This document shows, piece by piece, positions 19,615 to 29,449 of a stretch of 64,000 nucleotides of DNA (positions are counted from its first letter, which is position 1; each line of letters starts with the position of its first letter). Below the pieces are notes generated by a model. That model was not told the origin of the DNA. It saw only the letters and a list, made by a program, of their open reading frames with translations, and did not search any database. The stretch is taken from NCBI GenBank assembly GCA_947475735.1, contig CANJLQ010000007.1:124001-188000 (forward strand). Reading direction: 5' to 3'. The DNA is from Caulobacteraceae bacterium (lineage in GTDB: Bacteria > Pseudomonadota > Alphaproteobacteria > Caulobacterales > Caulobacteraceae). Made by a program: the position numbers and the translations under genes.

Positions 19615-20037
19615 CTACATCCCCAGCCGGATGGGAATGACACCGCCGGTCGCAGGGACCGCGATAGCGGCGGCGGCGAAGTCGGGAGGTCCCATCACGC
19701 CCTGGGCCCCCCGGCTGTAGCCCCAGGGCTCGTTCGGGCGGCCGAAGAAGCCGAAGCCCAGGCGCCCATCGGAGTCGATATCCTGAAAGGCGACGACCGC
19801 CCACCGTCCCGCCGGAACGTTGGAAAAGCGCGCCGTGGCCGTGCCGTTGCGCACCGGCACGGTGGTGTAGCGCGCACACTCCTGCAAGCCCTCGCTTTCC
19901 GAACAGAGCTGGACCATCGCCGGACCGCCGGGGCGAGCACCGGTCAGGCGCACCTCGACGGTACCGGTCTGGGCGTCGGCGACTGACAGCGGCGCGGCCG
20001 AGAGGCTCGCGGACACGAGAACGATTGAAAGGCGCAT
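19615..20037 (-). CDS. DUF2141 family secreted protein
   Basis: The 140-residue product has a signal peptide (residues 1-22, ending SVADA) and a beta-sandwich-like domain with the typical family segments [41 protein letters not shown] (partial) and [12 protein letters not shown]2141 proteins are small exported proteins of unknown role. It lies upstream of the DUF2306 gene on the same strand and is divergent from proS. A purine-rich site (GGAGAGCAG) precedes its ATG. Confidence 0.88.
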   Translation of the reverse strand: MRLSIVLVSASLSAAPLSVADAQTGTVEVRLTGARPGGPAMVQLCSESEGLQECARYTTVPVRNGTATARFSNVPAGRWAVVAFQDIDSDGRLGFGFFGRPNEPWGYSRGAQGVMGPPDFAAAAIAVPATGGVIPIRLGM

Positions 20038-20064
20038 TCTGCTCTCCGTTGAAGTACTTTAGGA

Positions 20065-20093
20065 TACAAAGCATATTGTCTTGCAAGGGTCAA
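20065..20093 (-). promoter_or_regulatory. possible promoter for the DUF2141-DUF2306 pair
   Basis: The intergenic region between the divergent DUF2141 and proS genes has an AT-rich patch unusual for this genome. Reading the minus strand there is TTGACC, a 17-base spacer, then TTTGTA, followed by an imperfect inverted repeat (CTTT-N7-AAAG). The -10 is a poor match, so this is a weak call from sequence alone. Confidence 0.3.
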
Positions 20094-20165
20094 TCTCACC
20101 GCCTTCGCGTTGCCAAGGTTGAAGGCCACGGGCTAGACGGAAGGCCTGCCAACAAGGACCACCCG

Positions 20166-21488
20166 ATGCGCCTGTCGCGCTATTTCCTGCCGACCCTTAA
20201 AGAGGCGCCTTCGGACGCCCAGATCGTCTCTCACCAGCTCATGCTGCGCGCCGGCATGATCAAGCAGGAGGCCGCCGGCATCTATGCCTGGCTGCCGCTG
20301 GGGCTGCGGGTCCTGAACCGCATCGAGCAGATCGTGCGCGAGGAGCAGGAGCGGGCCGGGGCGGTCGAGCTCCTGATGCCGACGCTGCAGCTGGCCGATC
20401 TATGGCGCGAATCTGGGCGCTACGACGCCTACGGGCCCGAGATGCTGCGCATCACCGACCGGCACGAGCGCGAACTGCTGTACGGGCCCACCAACGAGGA
20501 GATGATCACCGACATCTTCCGCGGCTTCGTGAAGAGCTACAAATCCCTGCCGCTGAACCTGTTTCACATCCAGTGGAAGTTCAGGGACGAGCGCCGGCCC
20601 CGCTTCGGCGTCATGCGCGGGCGCGAGTTCCTGATGAAGGACGCCTACAGCTTCGACATCGACGAGGCGGCGGCGCGCCGCGCCTACAACCGCATGTTCG
20701 TGGCCTATCTGAACACCTTCGCCCGCATGGGTCTGAAGGCCGTGCCGATGCGCGCCGACACCGGCCCGATCGGCGGAGACCTGAGCCACGAGTTCATCGT
20801 CCTCGCCGACACGGGCGAGAGCCAGGTGTTCTGCGACCGGACCCTGGTCGAGATGCCGGCGCCCGGCGGTGACGTCGACTGGAACGACCTTCAATCAATC
20901 GTTGATCAGCGAACGTCGCTCTATGCCGCGACCGAAGAAATGCACGACGCGGCCGCCTTCGAGACCCAAACGGCGGAGGCCGACCGGTTGACGGCCCGCG
21001 GTATCGAGGTGGGGCATATCTTCTACTTCGGCACGAAATACTCCGCTCCGATGAAGGCTCGTGTCGCCGGTCCGGACGGTGCCGACACCGACGTGCACAT
21101 GGGTAGCTACGGCGTAGGCGTCTCGCGCCTGCTCGGGGCCATCATCGAGGCCAGCCACGACGAGGCGGGTATCATCTGGCCCGAGGCCGTGGCCCCGTTC
21201 GACGTCGCCTTGATCAACCTGCGTCCCGGCGATCCCGACTGCGACGCGGCGTGCGAGCAGCTCTACGAGGCGATGACCAACGCCGGCACCAGCGTGCTGT
21301 ACGACGATACCGACGAGCGGCCGGGCGGCAAGTTCGCCCGCATGGATCTGATCGGGATCCCCTGGCAGACGATCGTCGGGCCGAAAGGGCTCGCCAACGG
21401 CGTCGTCGAAGTGAAACGCCGCGCGACCGGCGAACGCGACGAGAAACCGCTGGCCGACATGCTGGCCCAGATGGGCGTCGCCGCGTGA
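20166..21488 (+). CDS. proS: prolyl-tRNA synthetase, short alphaproteobacterial type
   Basis: The 440-residue class II synthetase attaches proline to tRNA-Pro. Start [19 protein letters not shown] is the usual one; motif 2 is seen as [10 protein letters not shown] and motif 3 near [14 protein letters not shown]. At this length it lacks the roughly 180-residue editing insertion of the E. coli enzyme, as is usual in alphaproteobacteria, so it probably relies on trans editing of misacylated Ala-tRNA-Pro. It overlaps the lolC/E start (GTGA). A tRNA-Pro gene is at 52365. Confidence 0.96.
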   Translation: MRLSRYFLPTLKEAPSDAQIVSHQLMLRAGMIKQEAAGIYAWLPLGLRVLNRIEQIVREEQERAGAVELLMPTLQLADLWRESGRYDAYGPEMLRITDRHERELLYGPTNEEMITDIFRGFVKSYKSLPLNLFHIQWKFRDERRPRFGVMRGREFLMKDAYSFDIDEAAARRAYNRMFVAYLNTFARMGLKAVPMRADTGPIGGDLSHEFIVLADTGESQVFCDRTLVEMPAPGGDVDWNDLQSIVDQRTSLYAATEEMHDAAAFETQTAEADRLTARGIEVGHIFYFGTKYSAPMKARVAGPDGADTDVHMGSYGVGVSRLLGAIIEASHDEAGIIWPEAVAPFDVALINLRPGDPDCDAACEQLYEAMTNAGTSVLYDDTDERPGGKFARMDLIGIPWQTIVGPKGLANGVVEVKRRATGERDEKPLADMLAQMGVAA

Positions 21489-22786
21489 CGGATACGGCTG
21501 TGCCGTCCCCGACGAAGCCCGCCGGGCCCTTCTCCGCCTGGGAGATCGGGCTGGCGCTCCGCTACTTGCGCGCCAAGCGCAAGGAAGGCGGCGTGGCGAC
21601 CATCGCCATCATCAGCTTCGTCGGCATCATGCTGGCCGTCGCCGTGCTGATCAGCGTCATGAGCATCATGGCCGGCTTTCGGAACGAACTTCTGGGCCGG
21701 ATGCTCAGCTTCAACGGCCACATGTACGTCCAGGGCGAGGTTCTCGGGGCTTTCGACCGTGACGAGGTCATCGCCCGCATCGCCGCCGTGCCAGGGGTCG
21801 AGAGCGTCAGCCCCCTGACCGAAAACCAGGCCCTGATCCGGGCCGGCGGCCAAACGACGGGCGCGATCGTGCGCGGCCTGCGACCGTCGGACCTCGCCTC
21901 TATGCAGTATGTGGCCTCCAGCCTGTCGGAGCAGGCGAGGACCAGCTTTGGCCAGGGTGCCTACGGCGGCGACAACGTCCTGATCGGTCAGGCCCTGGCG
22001 GACCAGCTGGGGCTGCGCGTCGGCGACCCGATCCAGATCTACTCTCCCACCGGAGCCGACAGCGCCTTCGGCAATCTGGGTGGTCTGGAGAAGACCTATG
22101 TCGTCGGCGGCACCTATTCGTCCGGCACGGCGGACTACGATCGCGCCTTCATCTTCATGCCGCTGGAGCAGGCGCAGCTGTTCTTCGGCAAGGAGGGCCT
22201 GTGGGACGTGATCGAGCTGAAGGTCGACGACCCCGACCGGGTCCAGGACTACCTGGAGCCCGTCGCCACGGCCGCCGGGCCGGGGGCCTTCGTCCAGGAC
22301 TGGCGCGACCGTCTCGCCGCCTTCTGGGGCGCGCTGAAGGTCGAGCGGGTGGCCATGTCGATCATTCTCGGCCTCGTCGTCGCCATCGCCGCCATGAACA
22401 TCATCTCCGGCATCGTCATGCTGGTGAAGAACAAGGGCCGCGACATCGCCATTCTGAGGACCATCGGCGCCAGTCCGTCGTCGATCCTGCGGGTCTTCTT
22501 CATGGCCGGTGCGACGATCGGCGTGGCCGGGACGCTGGCGGGCCTGACGCTCGGCCTGTTGTTCTGCCTGAACATCGGTCCGATCCAGCATTTCCTGGAG
22601 GCCATCACCGGCGTCCAGCTGTTCAACGCCGACGTCTACATGCTGGACGCCATCCCGGCCGAGGTCGATCCGGTCGACGTGTTCTGGGTCGCGCTGTGGT
22701 CGCTGGTGATGAGCTGCGTGGCCAGCCTGCCGCCGTCGTGGAACGCGTCTCGGATCGATCCGGTCGAGGCCCTGCGTTATGAGTAG
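21485..22786 (+). CDS. lolC: lipoprotein-releasing ABC transporter permease LolC/LolE
   Basis: The 433-residue membrane protein starts at a GTG overlapping the proS stop. It has one N-terminal helix ([25 protein letters not shown] region), a large periplasmic domain, and three C-terminal helices with the FtsX-like segment ([34 protein letters not shown], partial). The signature [12 protein letters not shown] at the N-terminus is typical of LolC/E. A single permease gene followed by lolD suggests a homodimeric LolF-like arrangement, so the symbol is approximate. The complex extracts lipoproteins from the inner membrane for LolA. Confidence 0.93.
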   Translation: MTDTAVPSPTKPAGPFSAWEIGLALRYLRAKRKEGGVATIAIISFVGIMLAVAVLISVMSIMAGFRNELLGRMLSFNGHMYVQGEVLGAFDRDEVIARIAAVPGVESVSPLTENQALIRAGGQTTGAIVRGLRPSDLASMQYVASSLSEQARTSFGQGAYGGDNVLIGQALADQLGLRVGDPIQIYSPTGADSAFGNLGGLEKTYVVGGTYSSGTADYDRAFIFMPLEQAQLFFGKEGLWDVIELKVDDPDRVQDYLEPVATAAGPGAFVQDWRDRLAAFWGALKVERVAMSIILGLVVAIAAMNIISGIVMLVKNKGRDIAILRTIGASPSSILRVFFMAGATIGVAGTLAGLTLGLLFCLNIGPIQHFLEAITGVQLFNADVYMLDAIPAEVDPVDVFWVALWSLVMSCVASLPPSWNASRIDPVEALRYE

Positions 22787-23480
22787 TCCCGTCCTGTCGC
22801 TGCGGGGCGTGACCCGCACCTATACGACCGGGCAGGGCGGCCTGACGGTGCTGAAGGGCGTCGATCTGGACCTGTTCCCGGGTGAGCTGGTCGGGCTGAT
22901 CGGGCCCTCGGGCTCTGGCAAGTCGTCGCTGCTGCATGCCGCCGGGCTGCTGGAGCGCCCGACTTCGGGTGAAATCCGGATCAACGGCGAGGACGTGGGC
23001 GCGCTGGACGAACGGGCGCGCACCCGGTTGCGGCTCAGCCGTGTCGGCTTCGTCTATCAGTTCCACCACCTGCTGCCGGAGTTCGACGCGAGGGACAACG
23101 TCGCCCTGCCCATGCGCATCGCAGGCTGGCCGCTGGCGGAGGCGCAGTCCCGCGCCGAAGCGTCCCTGGCGTCTCTGGGTCTGGCCGAACGCACCCGGCA
23201 CCAGCCGGCCCAGATGTCGGGTGGCGAGCAACAGCGCGTCGCCCTGGCCCGGGCACTGGCCAACGGCCCGCGCCTGCTGCTCGCCGATGAGCCCACCGGA
23301 AACCTCGACCCCGCCACCAGCCAGTCGGTGTTCGAGACGCTTCAGGCGCTGGTCAAGGAAACCGGCGTCGCCGCCCTGATCGCCACCCACAACATGGAGC
23401 TGGCCGGTCACATGGACCGCGTCTTCGCCCTTAAGGACGGTCATCTGGAAGAGCGTCAGGCGGAAGCCCGGGAATACTGA
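22779..23480 (+). CDS. lolD: lipoprotein-releasing ABC transporter ATPase LolD
   Basis: A 233-residue ABC ATPase. Walker A is GPSGSGKSSLLH (about residues 42-53), the signature is MSGGEQQRVALARAL, and Walker B with catalytic Glu is LLLADEPTGNLD, followed by the His switch ATHNME. The sequence is that of the MacB/LolD subgroup. It overlaps the permease gene by eight bases, so the two are translated together. It powers lipoprotein release to LolA. Confidence 0.95.
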   Translation: MSSPVLSLRGVTRTYTTGQGGLTVLKGVDLDLFPGELVGLIGPSGSGKSSLLHAAGLLERPTSGEIRINGEDVGALDERARTRLRLSRVGFVYQFHHLLPEFDARDNVALPMRIAGWPLAEAQSRAEASLASLGLAERTRHQPAQMSGGEQQRVALARALANGPRLLLADEPTGNLDPATSQSVFETLQALVKETGVAALIATHNMELAGHMDRVFALKDGHLEERQAEAREY

Positions 23481-23534
23481 CGCAGCGACGCCGATGCCCT
23501 TCACCTGCGACGCCGGCGGGCTTATGAGCGGCGC

Positions 23535-24119
23535 ATGACCTCCGACGACGTTCTCGACGAATTCCGCTCCGCCGGGGCCCTGCGTGAGGGGCATTTCGTG
23601 CTGTCCTCCGGGCTGCACAGCCCGGTGTTCCTGCAAAAGAACCTGGTCTTCATGGACGCGGCCCGCTGCGAGCGGCTGTGCAAGGCGCTGGCGGGCAAGA
23701 TCGTCGCGGCGGTCGGAACGGTCGACGTCGCCATTTCCCCGGCCGTGGGCGGTATCATCCCGGGATACGAGACCGCGCGGCATCTCGGTGTGCCGTCCAT
23801 GTACGTCGAGCGCGAGGGCGGAGCGTTCAAGCTGCGGCGTGGCTTCCACGTCGAGCCGGGGCAGAAGGTCGTGATGGTCGAGGACATCGTCACCACGGGC
23901 CTGTCCAGCCGCGAATGCATCGCCGCGATCCGCGAGGCGGGTGGCGAGGTCGTAGCGGCGGCCTGCATCGTCGATCGCTCGGGCGGGCGGGCCGATGTCG
24001 GTGTGCCTCTGGTGGCGCTGGCCACGCTGGACGTCCCGGCCTATCGCGCCGACGCGCTGCCGCCTGAGCTGGCGGCCCTGCCGGTCGAGGATCCCGGCAG
24101 CCGGAGGCTGACGAAGTGA
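23535..24119 (+). CDS. pyrE: orotate phosphoribosyltransferase
   Basis: The 194-residue enzyme converts orotate and PRPP to OMP in pyrimidine synthesis. The PRPP-binding motif [14 protein letters not shown] is at about residues 114-127, and the [11 protein letters not shown] and [10 protein letters not shown] segments fit the PyrE family. Its stop overlaps the pdxJ GTG start (GTGA). It opens a block that continues through pdxJ and acpS; a 54-base gap separates it from lolD. Confidence 0.95.
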   Translation: MTSDDVLDEFRSAGALREGHFVLSSGLHSPVFLQKNLVFMDAARCERLCKALAGKIVAAVGTVDVAISPAVGGIIPGYETARHLGVPSMYVEREGGAFKLRRGFHVEPGQKVVMVEDIVTTGLSSRECIAAIREAGGEVVAAACIVDRSGGRADVGVPLVALATLDVPAYRADALPPELAALPVEDPGSRRLTK

Positions 24120-24901
24120 CACCGATGCGAGTCCGCCTCGGTGTGAACATCGACCATGTCGCGACTGTGCGAAACGCGCGCGGCGGCGCGTCACCCGATC
24201 CCGTGCGCGCGGCGCGCGAGGCGCTGGCGGCCGGTGCCGACGGCATCACGGCGCATCTCAGGGAAGATCGCCGCCACATCTCCGACGCCGACATCGACCA
24301 CCTGTCGGCCGTGCTGCGCGAGCAGGAGCGCCCGCTGAACCTGGAGATGGCCGTGACCCAGGAGATGCTGGCCATCGCCCTGCATCACCGCCCCCACGCG
24401 GTCTGCCTGGTGCCGGAAAAGCGCGAGGAGCGCACGACCGAGGGCGGGCTCGATGTCGTCGGGGGGCACAACTGGATCACGCCGGTGGTCGCTCGGCTGA
24501 ACGAGGCCGGGTCGCGGGTGTCGCTGTTCATCGGCGCGGACCCTGCCCAGATCGACGCCGCCCAGCGGACCGGAGCGGCCGTCGTCGAACTGCACACGGG
24601 GGCCTACTGCGACGCCGTCCGTGAGGGCCGAGACGACGAGGCCGCCGCCGAGCTGGCTGCCCTGACGGCCGGCGCCGCCCATGCCCATGCGCTGGGGCTG
24701 GAGGTCCACGCCGGCCACGGCATCGATTACGACACCGTCGCGGCCGTCGCCGCGATCCCGCAGGTCATGGAGCTGAACATCGGGCATTTCCTGATCGGGG
24801 AAGCCATCTTCGTTGGCCTGGGTCCGGCGATCGCACGGATGCGCTCGTTGATGGACCAGGCGCGCGGACTGGAGCCGCCCACCTCGGAGAGAGCCGCGTG
24901 A
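24116..24901 (+). CDS. pdxJ: pyridoxine 5'-phosphate synthase
   Basis: The 261-residue TIM-barrel enzyme makes pyridoxine 5'-phosphate from deoxyxylulose 5-phosphate and aminoacetone phosphate. The family start [18 protein letters not shown] is unmistakable; other blocks include [25 protein letters not shown] and ELHTGAYC. Start could be the GTG overlapping the pyrE stop or ATG 24125 ([10 protein letters not shown]); both give an intact enzyme. It overlaps acpS (GTGA), an arrangement (pdxJ-acpS-lepB-rnc-era) that is widespread. Confidence 0.96.
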   Translation: MTPMRVRLGVNIDHVATVRNARGGASPDPVRAAREALAAGADGITAHLREDRRHISDADIDHLSAVLREQERPLNLEMAVTQEMLAIALHHRPHAVCLVPEKREERTTEGGLDVVGGHNWITPVVARLNEAGSRVSLFIGADPAQIDAAQRTGAAVVELHTGAYCDAVREGRDDEAAAELAALTAGAAHAHALGLEVHAGHGIDYDTVAAVAAIPQVMELNIGHFLIGEAIFVGLGPAIARMRSLMDQARGLEPPTSERAA

Positions 24902-25299
24902 TCATCGGCGTCGGTGCCGATCTGACTGACATCCGGCGCATACAGAGTTCGCTGGACCGCTTCGGCGACCGCTTCAAGCAGCGCTGCTTCACCGAGCTGG
25001 AGCGCCAGCGGTCCGACCGCAAGCCCGACGCGGCCTGGAGCTACGCCAAGCGATTCGCCGCCAAGGAGGCCTGTGCCAAGGCGCTGGGCACCGGTATGCG
25101 GCGCGATGTCTACTGGAAGGACATGGGGGTGGTGAACCTGCGCAGCGGCCAGCCGACACTGGCGCTGACCGGTCCGGCGGCGGGGCATTTGGCCCGTCTG
25201 ACGCCGCCGGGACACGAGGCGCGTATTCACCTGACGCTGTCGGACGAGCACCCCTATGCACTCGCCTTCGTGGTGATCGAAGCCTTGCCGATGGCGTAA
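24898..25299 (+). CDS. acpS: holo-[acyl-carrier-protein] synthase
   Basis: The 133-residue enzyme transfers the phosphopantetheine arm of CoA to apo-[16 protein letters not shown] at the N-terminus holds the catalytic Asp, and the [14 protein letters not shown] motif holds the Mg-binding Glu. Starts at GTG overlapping the pdxJ stop. CoA supply (coaX) and fatty-acid genes (plsX, fabH) also occur in the window, though not in this operon. Length is normal. Confidence 0.95.
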   Translation: MIIGVGADLTDIRRIQSSLDRFGDRFKQRCFTELERQRSDRKPDAAWSYAKRFAAKEACAKALGTGMRRDVYWKDMGVVNLRSGQPTLALTGPAAGHLARLTPPGHEARIHLTLSDEHPYALAFVVIEALPMA

Positions 25300-25361
25300 T
25301 CGCGCTATACCCCGTGCGGCGACGATCAGACCGCGTTCGGCGGGCGGGGACAGACTTCCAG

Positions 25362-26549
25362 ATGAGCGAAGAGCACAAGCACGACGTGCCGGCCGACGGC
25401 GTGGACCCGACACCCGTCGAAGGGGCCGAGCCGGTTGCGGCCGAACCGTCTCCGACCCACGACGGCGCGGGTCATGTCGACGCCGCCGAGGCCGCCTTCG
25501 CCGCGTCTGAAAGCGGCGTGTCGGTCGAGCCCGACGCGCCCATTGAGGCTGAAGCGTCCGATGCCGGGTCCCAGGACACCGAAACCGGCGGGGCCACGAC
25601 CGCTGTCGACCCCGATCCCGTCACGCCCGCGCCTGCCGCCGCGCCGGTCGAGCCGGTGGTGGCCGCCGCCGCCGCTACTGGAACCGTCGCGGCCTCGCGC
25701 CCGATTTGGAGCGACCAGGGCGATGCGCCTTTCGAGGACAAGAAGGAGAAGATTCCGGGTCCCGCGCGCGTTCATGCAAAGGACGATGATGATGACGACG
25801 GCGGCCGTTCGGCTGGGTCCGAGACGCTGGAGATCGTAAAAACCATCGTCGTGGCCCTGGCCATCGCCTTCGTGCTGCGGGTGCTGCTGTTCCAGCCCTT
25901 CACCATTCCGTCGGCCTCGATGGAGCCCAATCTCTACGAGGGCGACTACATCGTCGTGTCCAAGTGGGCTTACGGCTATTCGAAATACTCCTCGGGCCTG
26001 CCGATTAACCTGCCGCTGGGCGAGGACCGGGTGTTCGGTCGCGCGCCGAACCGGGGCGACATCGTGGTGTTCAAGCTGCCGCGCGACGACAAGACCGACT
26101 ACATCAAGCGCGTGATCGGCCTGCCGGGCGACAGCATCCAGATGATCGGCAACGTCCTGCATATCAATGGTCAGCCGGTGAACGACGTGATCGTGAGCCG
26201 CGGCGAGGTCGAGGACATCTTCGGGCCGCGCGCCATGACGCAGGCCCGAGAGACGCTTCCCGGCGGGCGCAGCTTCATCATCCAGGACTTCGGCCCCGGG
26301 GGCGATCTGGACGACACGCCGGTCTATCAGGTTCCGGCCGGCCACTACTTCATGATGGGCGACAACCGCGACAACTCCATCGACAGCCGCGTGCAGGAAT
26401 CGGCCGGGGTGGGTCTGGTCCCGGACGAAAACCTGGTCGGCAAGGCCGAGATCATCGCCTTCTCCTGGCGGCCCGGCGCGTCACTGTGGAACCCCGTCAG
26501 CTGGTTCGCCAACGTCAGGCCGAGCCGCTTCTTCCGCGTCCTCGACTGA
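25362..26549 (+). CDS. lepB: signal peptidase I with long acidic cytoplasmic extension
   Basis: The 395-residue protein removes signal peptides at the outer face of the inner membrane. One helix (about residues 156-178) is followed by the catalytic serine in PSASMEPN (Ser186) and the catalytic lysine in YIKRVIGLPGD (Lys249); the MMGDNRDNSIDSR block is also present. The notable part is residues 1-150: acidic, Ala/Pro/Glu-rich, with no aromatic-rich fold and a DDDDDD run just before the helix. Most bacterial LepB proteins lack this. It overlaps rnc as TGATG, in the classical lepB-rnc-era order. Confidence 0.95.
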   Translation: MSEEHKHDVPADGVDPTPVEGAEPVAAEPSPTHDGAGHVDAAEAAFAASESGVSVEPDAPIEAEASDAGSQDTETGGATTAVDPDPVTPAPAAAPVEPVVAAAAATGTVAASRPIWSDQGDAPFEDKKEKIPGPARVHAKDDDDDDGGRSAGSETLEIVKTIVVALAIAFVLRVLLFQPFTIPSASMEPNLYEGDYIVVSKWAYGYSKYSSGLPINLPLGEDRVFGRAPNRGDIVVFKLPRDDKTDYIKRVIGLPGDSIQMIGNVLHINGQPVNDVIVSRGEVEDIFGPRAMTQARETLPGGRSFIIQDFGPGGDLDDTPVYQVPAGHYFMMGDNRDNSIDSRVQESAGVGLVPDENLVGKAEIIAFSWRPGASLWNPVSWFANVRPSRFFRVLD

Positions 26550-27262
26550 TGGGCAACGCACGGGCCGAGGCGGTGGCCGCTCTGGTCGACCGCCTGGGTC
26601 ACGCGTTCGCAGATCCCGCCCTTCTGGAGCGGGCCCTGACCCATTCCAGCGTGGGGGAGGGTGCCGACAAGGCCGCCGGAAAGCCCGCGCGCCACAACGA
26701 GCGGCTGGAGTTCGTCGGCGACCGCGTCCTGGGCCTGCTGGTCGCCGAGCGTCTGCATCACGACTTCCCCGAGGCCGACGAAGGCGAGCTGTCCTCGCGC
26801 CTGCACGCCCTCGTCGACAAGCATGCCTGCGGGCGTGTCGGCGAGCGGATGGGTGTCGGCGCGGCCATGCGCCTGTCGCCGGGCGAGACCAAGACCGGGG
26901 GGCGCAGCAAGGAGGGCGTCGTCGCCGATGCGATGGAGGCCCTGCTGGCGGCGGTTTACCTCGACGCGGGGATCGACGCGGCCCGCGCCGTGTTCGACCG
27001 GGCCTGGGCGGAGGAACTCGCCACCCCGGCCCCGCGCGCCCTGAACAATCCCAAATCGGCCCTGCAGGAGTGGTCGCAGGGGCAGGGGCGGGCGCTGCCC
27101 ACCTACCGCGTCGTCGGCCAGACCGGCTCGGACCATGCCCCGACCTTCACCGTCGAGGTGTCGATCCCCGGCGTCGAACCCTTGACCGCGCAAGGGCGTT
27201 CGCGTCAGGACGCGGAGAAGGCGGCCGCGACCGCCATGCTGCAACGTGAAGGCGTGATTTGA
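26549..27262 (+). CDS. rnc: ribonuclease III
   Basis: The 237-residue endoribonuclease cuts double-stranded RNA, including rRNA precursors. The signature NERLEFVGDRVLG (about residues 50-62) carries the catalytic acidic residues, and DAMEALLAAVYLD holds the second set. The C-terminal double-stranded-RNA-binding domain begins near residue 165 and ends with RQDAEKAAATAML. The start shares one base with the lepB stop and the era TTG start overlaps its stop codon. Confidence 0.96.
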   Translation: MGNARAEAVAALVDRLGHAFADPALLERALTHSSVGEGADKAAGKPARHNERLEFVGDRVLGLLVAERLHHDFPEADEGELSSRLHALVDKHACGRVGERMGVGAAMRLSPGETKTGGRSKEGVVADAMEALLAAVYLDAGIDAARAVFDRAWAEELATPAPRALNNPKSALQEWSQGQGRALPTYRVVGQTGSDHAPTFTVEVSIPGVEPLTAQGRSRQDAEKAAATAMLQREGVI

Positions 27263-28209
27263 CCGAACCCCAATCCCAGCACCGCGCGGGCTTCGCCGCC
27301 ATCATCGGCGCGCCGAACGCGGGAAAGTCGACGCTGGTCAACCGCCTGACCGGGTCCAAGGTCTCGATCGTCACCCAGAAGGTCCAGACGACGCGCTTTC
27401 CGGTTCGCGGCATCGCCATCGAGGGCGAGTCCCAGATCGTGCTGGTCGACACGCCCGGCATCTTCACGCCGCGCCGGCGGCTGGACCGGGCCATGGTCGC
27501 CTCGGCCTGGGGCGGGGCCCAGGACGCGGACGCCGTGGTCCATCTGGTCGACGCGGCCTCGCACATCGCCTCCGAAGGCAAGGAGGGCCAGGCCGCGGAC
27601 CGTCGCTCGGCCGAGGACACCGAGACCATCATCGCCAACCTGAAGTCGACCGGGACGCAGGTCATTCTGGTACTCAACAAGATCGACGGCATGCGCCGCG
27701 ACACCTTACTGGCGCTGTCTCAAAGCCTCTTTGAAACCGGCGTTTACAGCGAGGTCTTCATGATCTCGGCCCTGTCCGGCGACGGCGTGGACGACCTGAA
27801 GAAGCGTCTGGCCGAGGCCATGCCGCTGGGCCACTGGCTGTACCCCGAAGACCAGTCCGCCGACGTGCCGATCCGGGTGCTGGCCGCCGAGATCACCCGC
27901 GAGAAGGTCTATCTGCGCGTTCACGAGGAATTGCCCTATTCGGCAGCGGTCGAGACCACGGCCTTCGACGAGAAGGCCGACGGCTCGGCCCGGATCGAAC
28001 AGACCATCTATGTCGAGCGTGAGAGCCAGCGGCCCATCGTTCTGGGCAAGGGCGGCCAGACCCTGAAATGGATCGGCCAGAAGTCGCGCGAGGAGCTGAT
28101 GGAGCTTCTCGACCGGCCCGTCCATCTGTTCCTGACCGTCAAGGTCGATCCAAAATGGCAGGACAGCCGGGCGCTCTACGCCCAGTTCGGCCTGGAGTTC
28201 GACGTCTAG
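27259..28209 (+). CDS. era: GTPase Era
   Basis: The 316-residue GTPase assists 30S ribosome maturation. Walker A is GAPNAGKSTLVN, G3 is DTPGIF, G4 is NKID, and the C-terminal KH domain includes the VERESQRPIVLGKGGQTLK block. The start is TTG overlapping the rnc stop (TTGA), which accounts for the lack of an ATG; the next residues TEPQSQHRAGFAAIIG fit homologues. It closes the acpS-lepB-rnc-era run. Confidence 0.96.
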   Translation: MTEPQSQHRAGFAAIIGAPNAGKSTLVNRLTGSKVSIVTQKVQTTRFPVRGIAIEGESQIVLVDTPGIFTPRRRLDRAMVASAWGGAQDADAVVHLVDAASHIASEGKEGQAADRRSAEDTETIIANLKSTGTQVILVLNKIDGMRRDTLLALSQSLFETGVYSEVFMISALSGDGVDDLKKRLAEAMPLGHWLYPEDQSADVPIRVLAAEITREKVYLRVHEELPYSAAVETTAFDEKADGSARIEQTIYVERESQRPIVLGKGGQTLKWIGQKSREELMELLDRPVHLFLTVKVDPKWQDSRALYAQFGLEFDV

Positions 28210-28210
28210 G

Positions 28211-29449
28211 GTGTTTCACGTTCCGCGTTTCGCCGGGAACCATCCCCGGATCGTCCTCGCCGCCCTCGCGGCCGTCGGTCTGCTGATCGTCGGCGGCGGC
28301 GTCGCTGCGGCCTTCAAGCTCCGCGCCCCCGATGCGGAGCCGGCCCCGGCCGCGACCGTCCCTCCCACGCGTCCGCCGGTCGTGGTCGTCGAGGCCCTGC
28401 CGCAGCTGGCCGAGCGTCTTCGAGGCCAGGCCGAGGCGGGTCGCTTCATGGGGGGCGTCCTCGTCTCGCGCGGCGACCAGATTCTGTTCCGGCAGGTTTA
28501 TGGCGTGGCCGACGCGGATACCGGCGCGCCACTGGAGCTGACGTCGCGGTTTCGGCTGGCCAGCCTGTCCAAGCAGTTCACGTCCGCAGCCGTCCTCCGC
28601 CTTCAGGACGAGGGGAAGCTGTCGGTCGAGGATCCGGTCTGCCGCTGGATCCAGCCGTGTACCGAGGCGTGGGCCCCGCTGCGTATCCGCCACCTGATCT
28701 CGCACACTGCGGGCATTCCCGACCTGATGCAGCGGCCCGGCTGGGGCGTGCGGCGGACGACGCCCGCGACGATGAGGGAGTTGACCGAGGATTCGGCGCG
28801 TTACGGCCTCTCCTTCGTGCCGGGCGAGGAACTGCGCTACAACAACGCCGGCTTCAACCTGGCGGCCGACATCGTCGAGCGGGCCTCAGGCAAGACATTC
28901 GACGATTTCCTGCAGAGCGCCTTCTTCGCCCCACTGGGCATGGCGGACACCGGCATCGGCGACGGCCCCGGTCTGGTCGCGGGCCACGCGACCTTCCCCG
29001 AGGGGCTCACGCCGCAGCGGCTGGCGAACGTCTCCATCATTCCGGGCGCGGGGGCGCTGTATTCGACACTGGACGACATGCTGGTCTGGCAGCGCGCGCT
29101 GCACGGCGGGCGGTTGCTGAGCGCCGAGAGCTATGCCGCCATGGTCGCCGACCACGCCCCGGCCGATCAGGGCAGCGAGCGGGGCCGCGTTCGGCGGATC
29201 TGGGGCTATGGCATCATGGCCAACCGCCTGGGCCGCCGCGTCGAACCCGGTTTCGAGGACATCCAGATCTATCACACCGGAAGCTGGTCGGGTTTCCGCA
29301 ATCTGGTCACCTGGCAGCCTCGCGAGCGCATCAGCGTGATCGTACTCACCAACAACTATCACCAGCAGGAGCAGGTCTTGCTGATCAGCCAGCAGGCCAT
29401 GGCCGAAGCCCTGGGTCATGCCTTCCCGACCGGATTGGCGCGGAACTAG
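28211..29449 (+). CDS. secreted serine hydrolase, class C beta-lactamase family
   Basis: The 412-residue protein has an N-terminal membrane anchor or signal (about residues 13-35) followed by a Pro-rich linker, then a penicillin-binding-type fold. The active-site SxxK is SLSK (Ser118, Lys121), the second motif is YNN in RYNNAGFN, and the third is HTG in YHTGSWSG rather than KTG, as in many esterase or D-aminopeptidase members. I would not call it a resistance enzyme; it may be an esterase or peptidase acting in the periplasm. It starts at GTG two bases after era, possibly co-transcribed. A dihydrofolate-reductase-like gene converges on it. Confidence 0.87.
   Translation: MFHVPRFAGNHPRIVLAALAAVGLLIVGGGVAAAFKLRAPDAEPAPAATVPPTRPPVVVVEALPQLAERLRGQAEAGRFMGGVLVSRGDQILFRQVYGVADADTGAPLELTSRFRLASLSKQFTSAAVLRLQDEGKLSVEDPVCRWIQPCTEAWAPLRIRHLISHTAGIPDLMQRPGWGVRRTTPATMRELTEDSARYGLSFVPGEELRYNNAGFNLAADIVERASGKTFDDFLQSAFFAPLGMADTGIGDGPGLVAGHATFPEGLTPQRLANVSIIPGAGALYSTLDDMLVWQRALHGGRLLSAESYAAMVADHAPADQGSERGRVRRIWGYGIMANRLGRRVEPGFEDIQIYHTGSWSGFRNLVTWQPRERISVIVLTNNYHQQEQVLLISQQAMAEALGHAFPTGLARN

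Noticed and set aside
28211..29449. True beta-lactamase resistance gene
   Set aside because: It has SxxK and YNN but HTG for the third motif and a long anchored N-terminus; the family contains mainly esterases and peptidases, so resistance is not supported.
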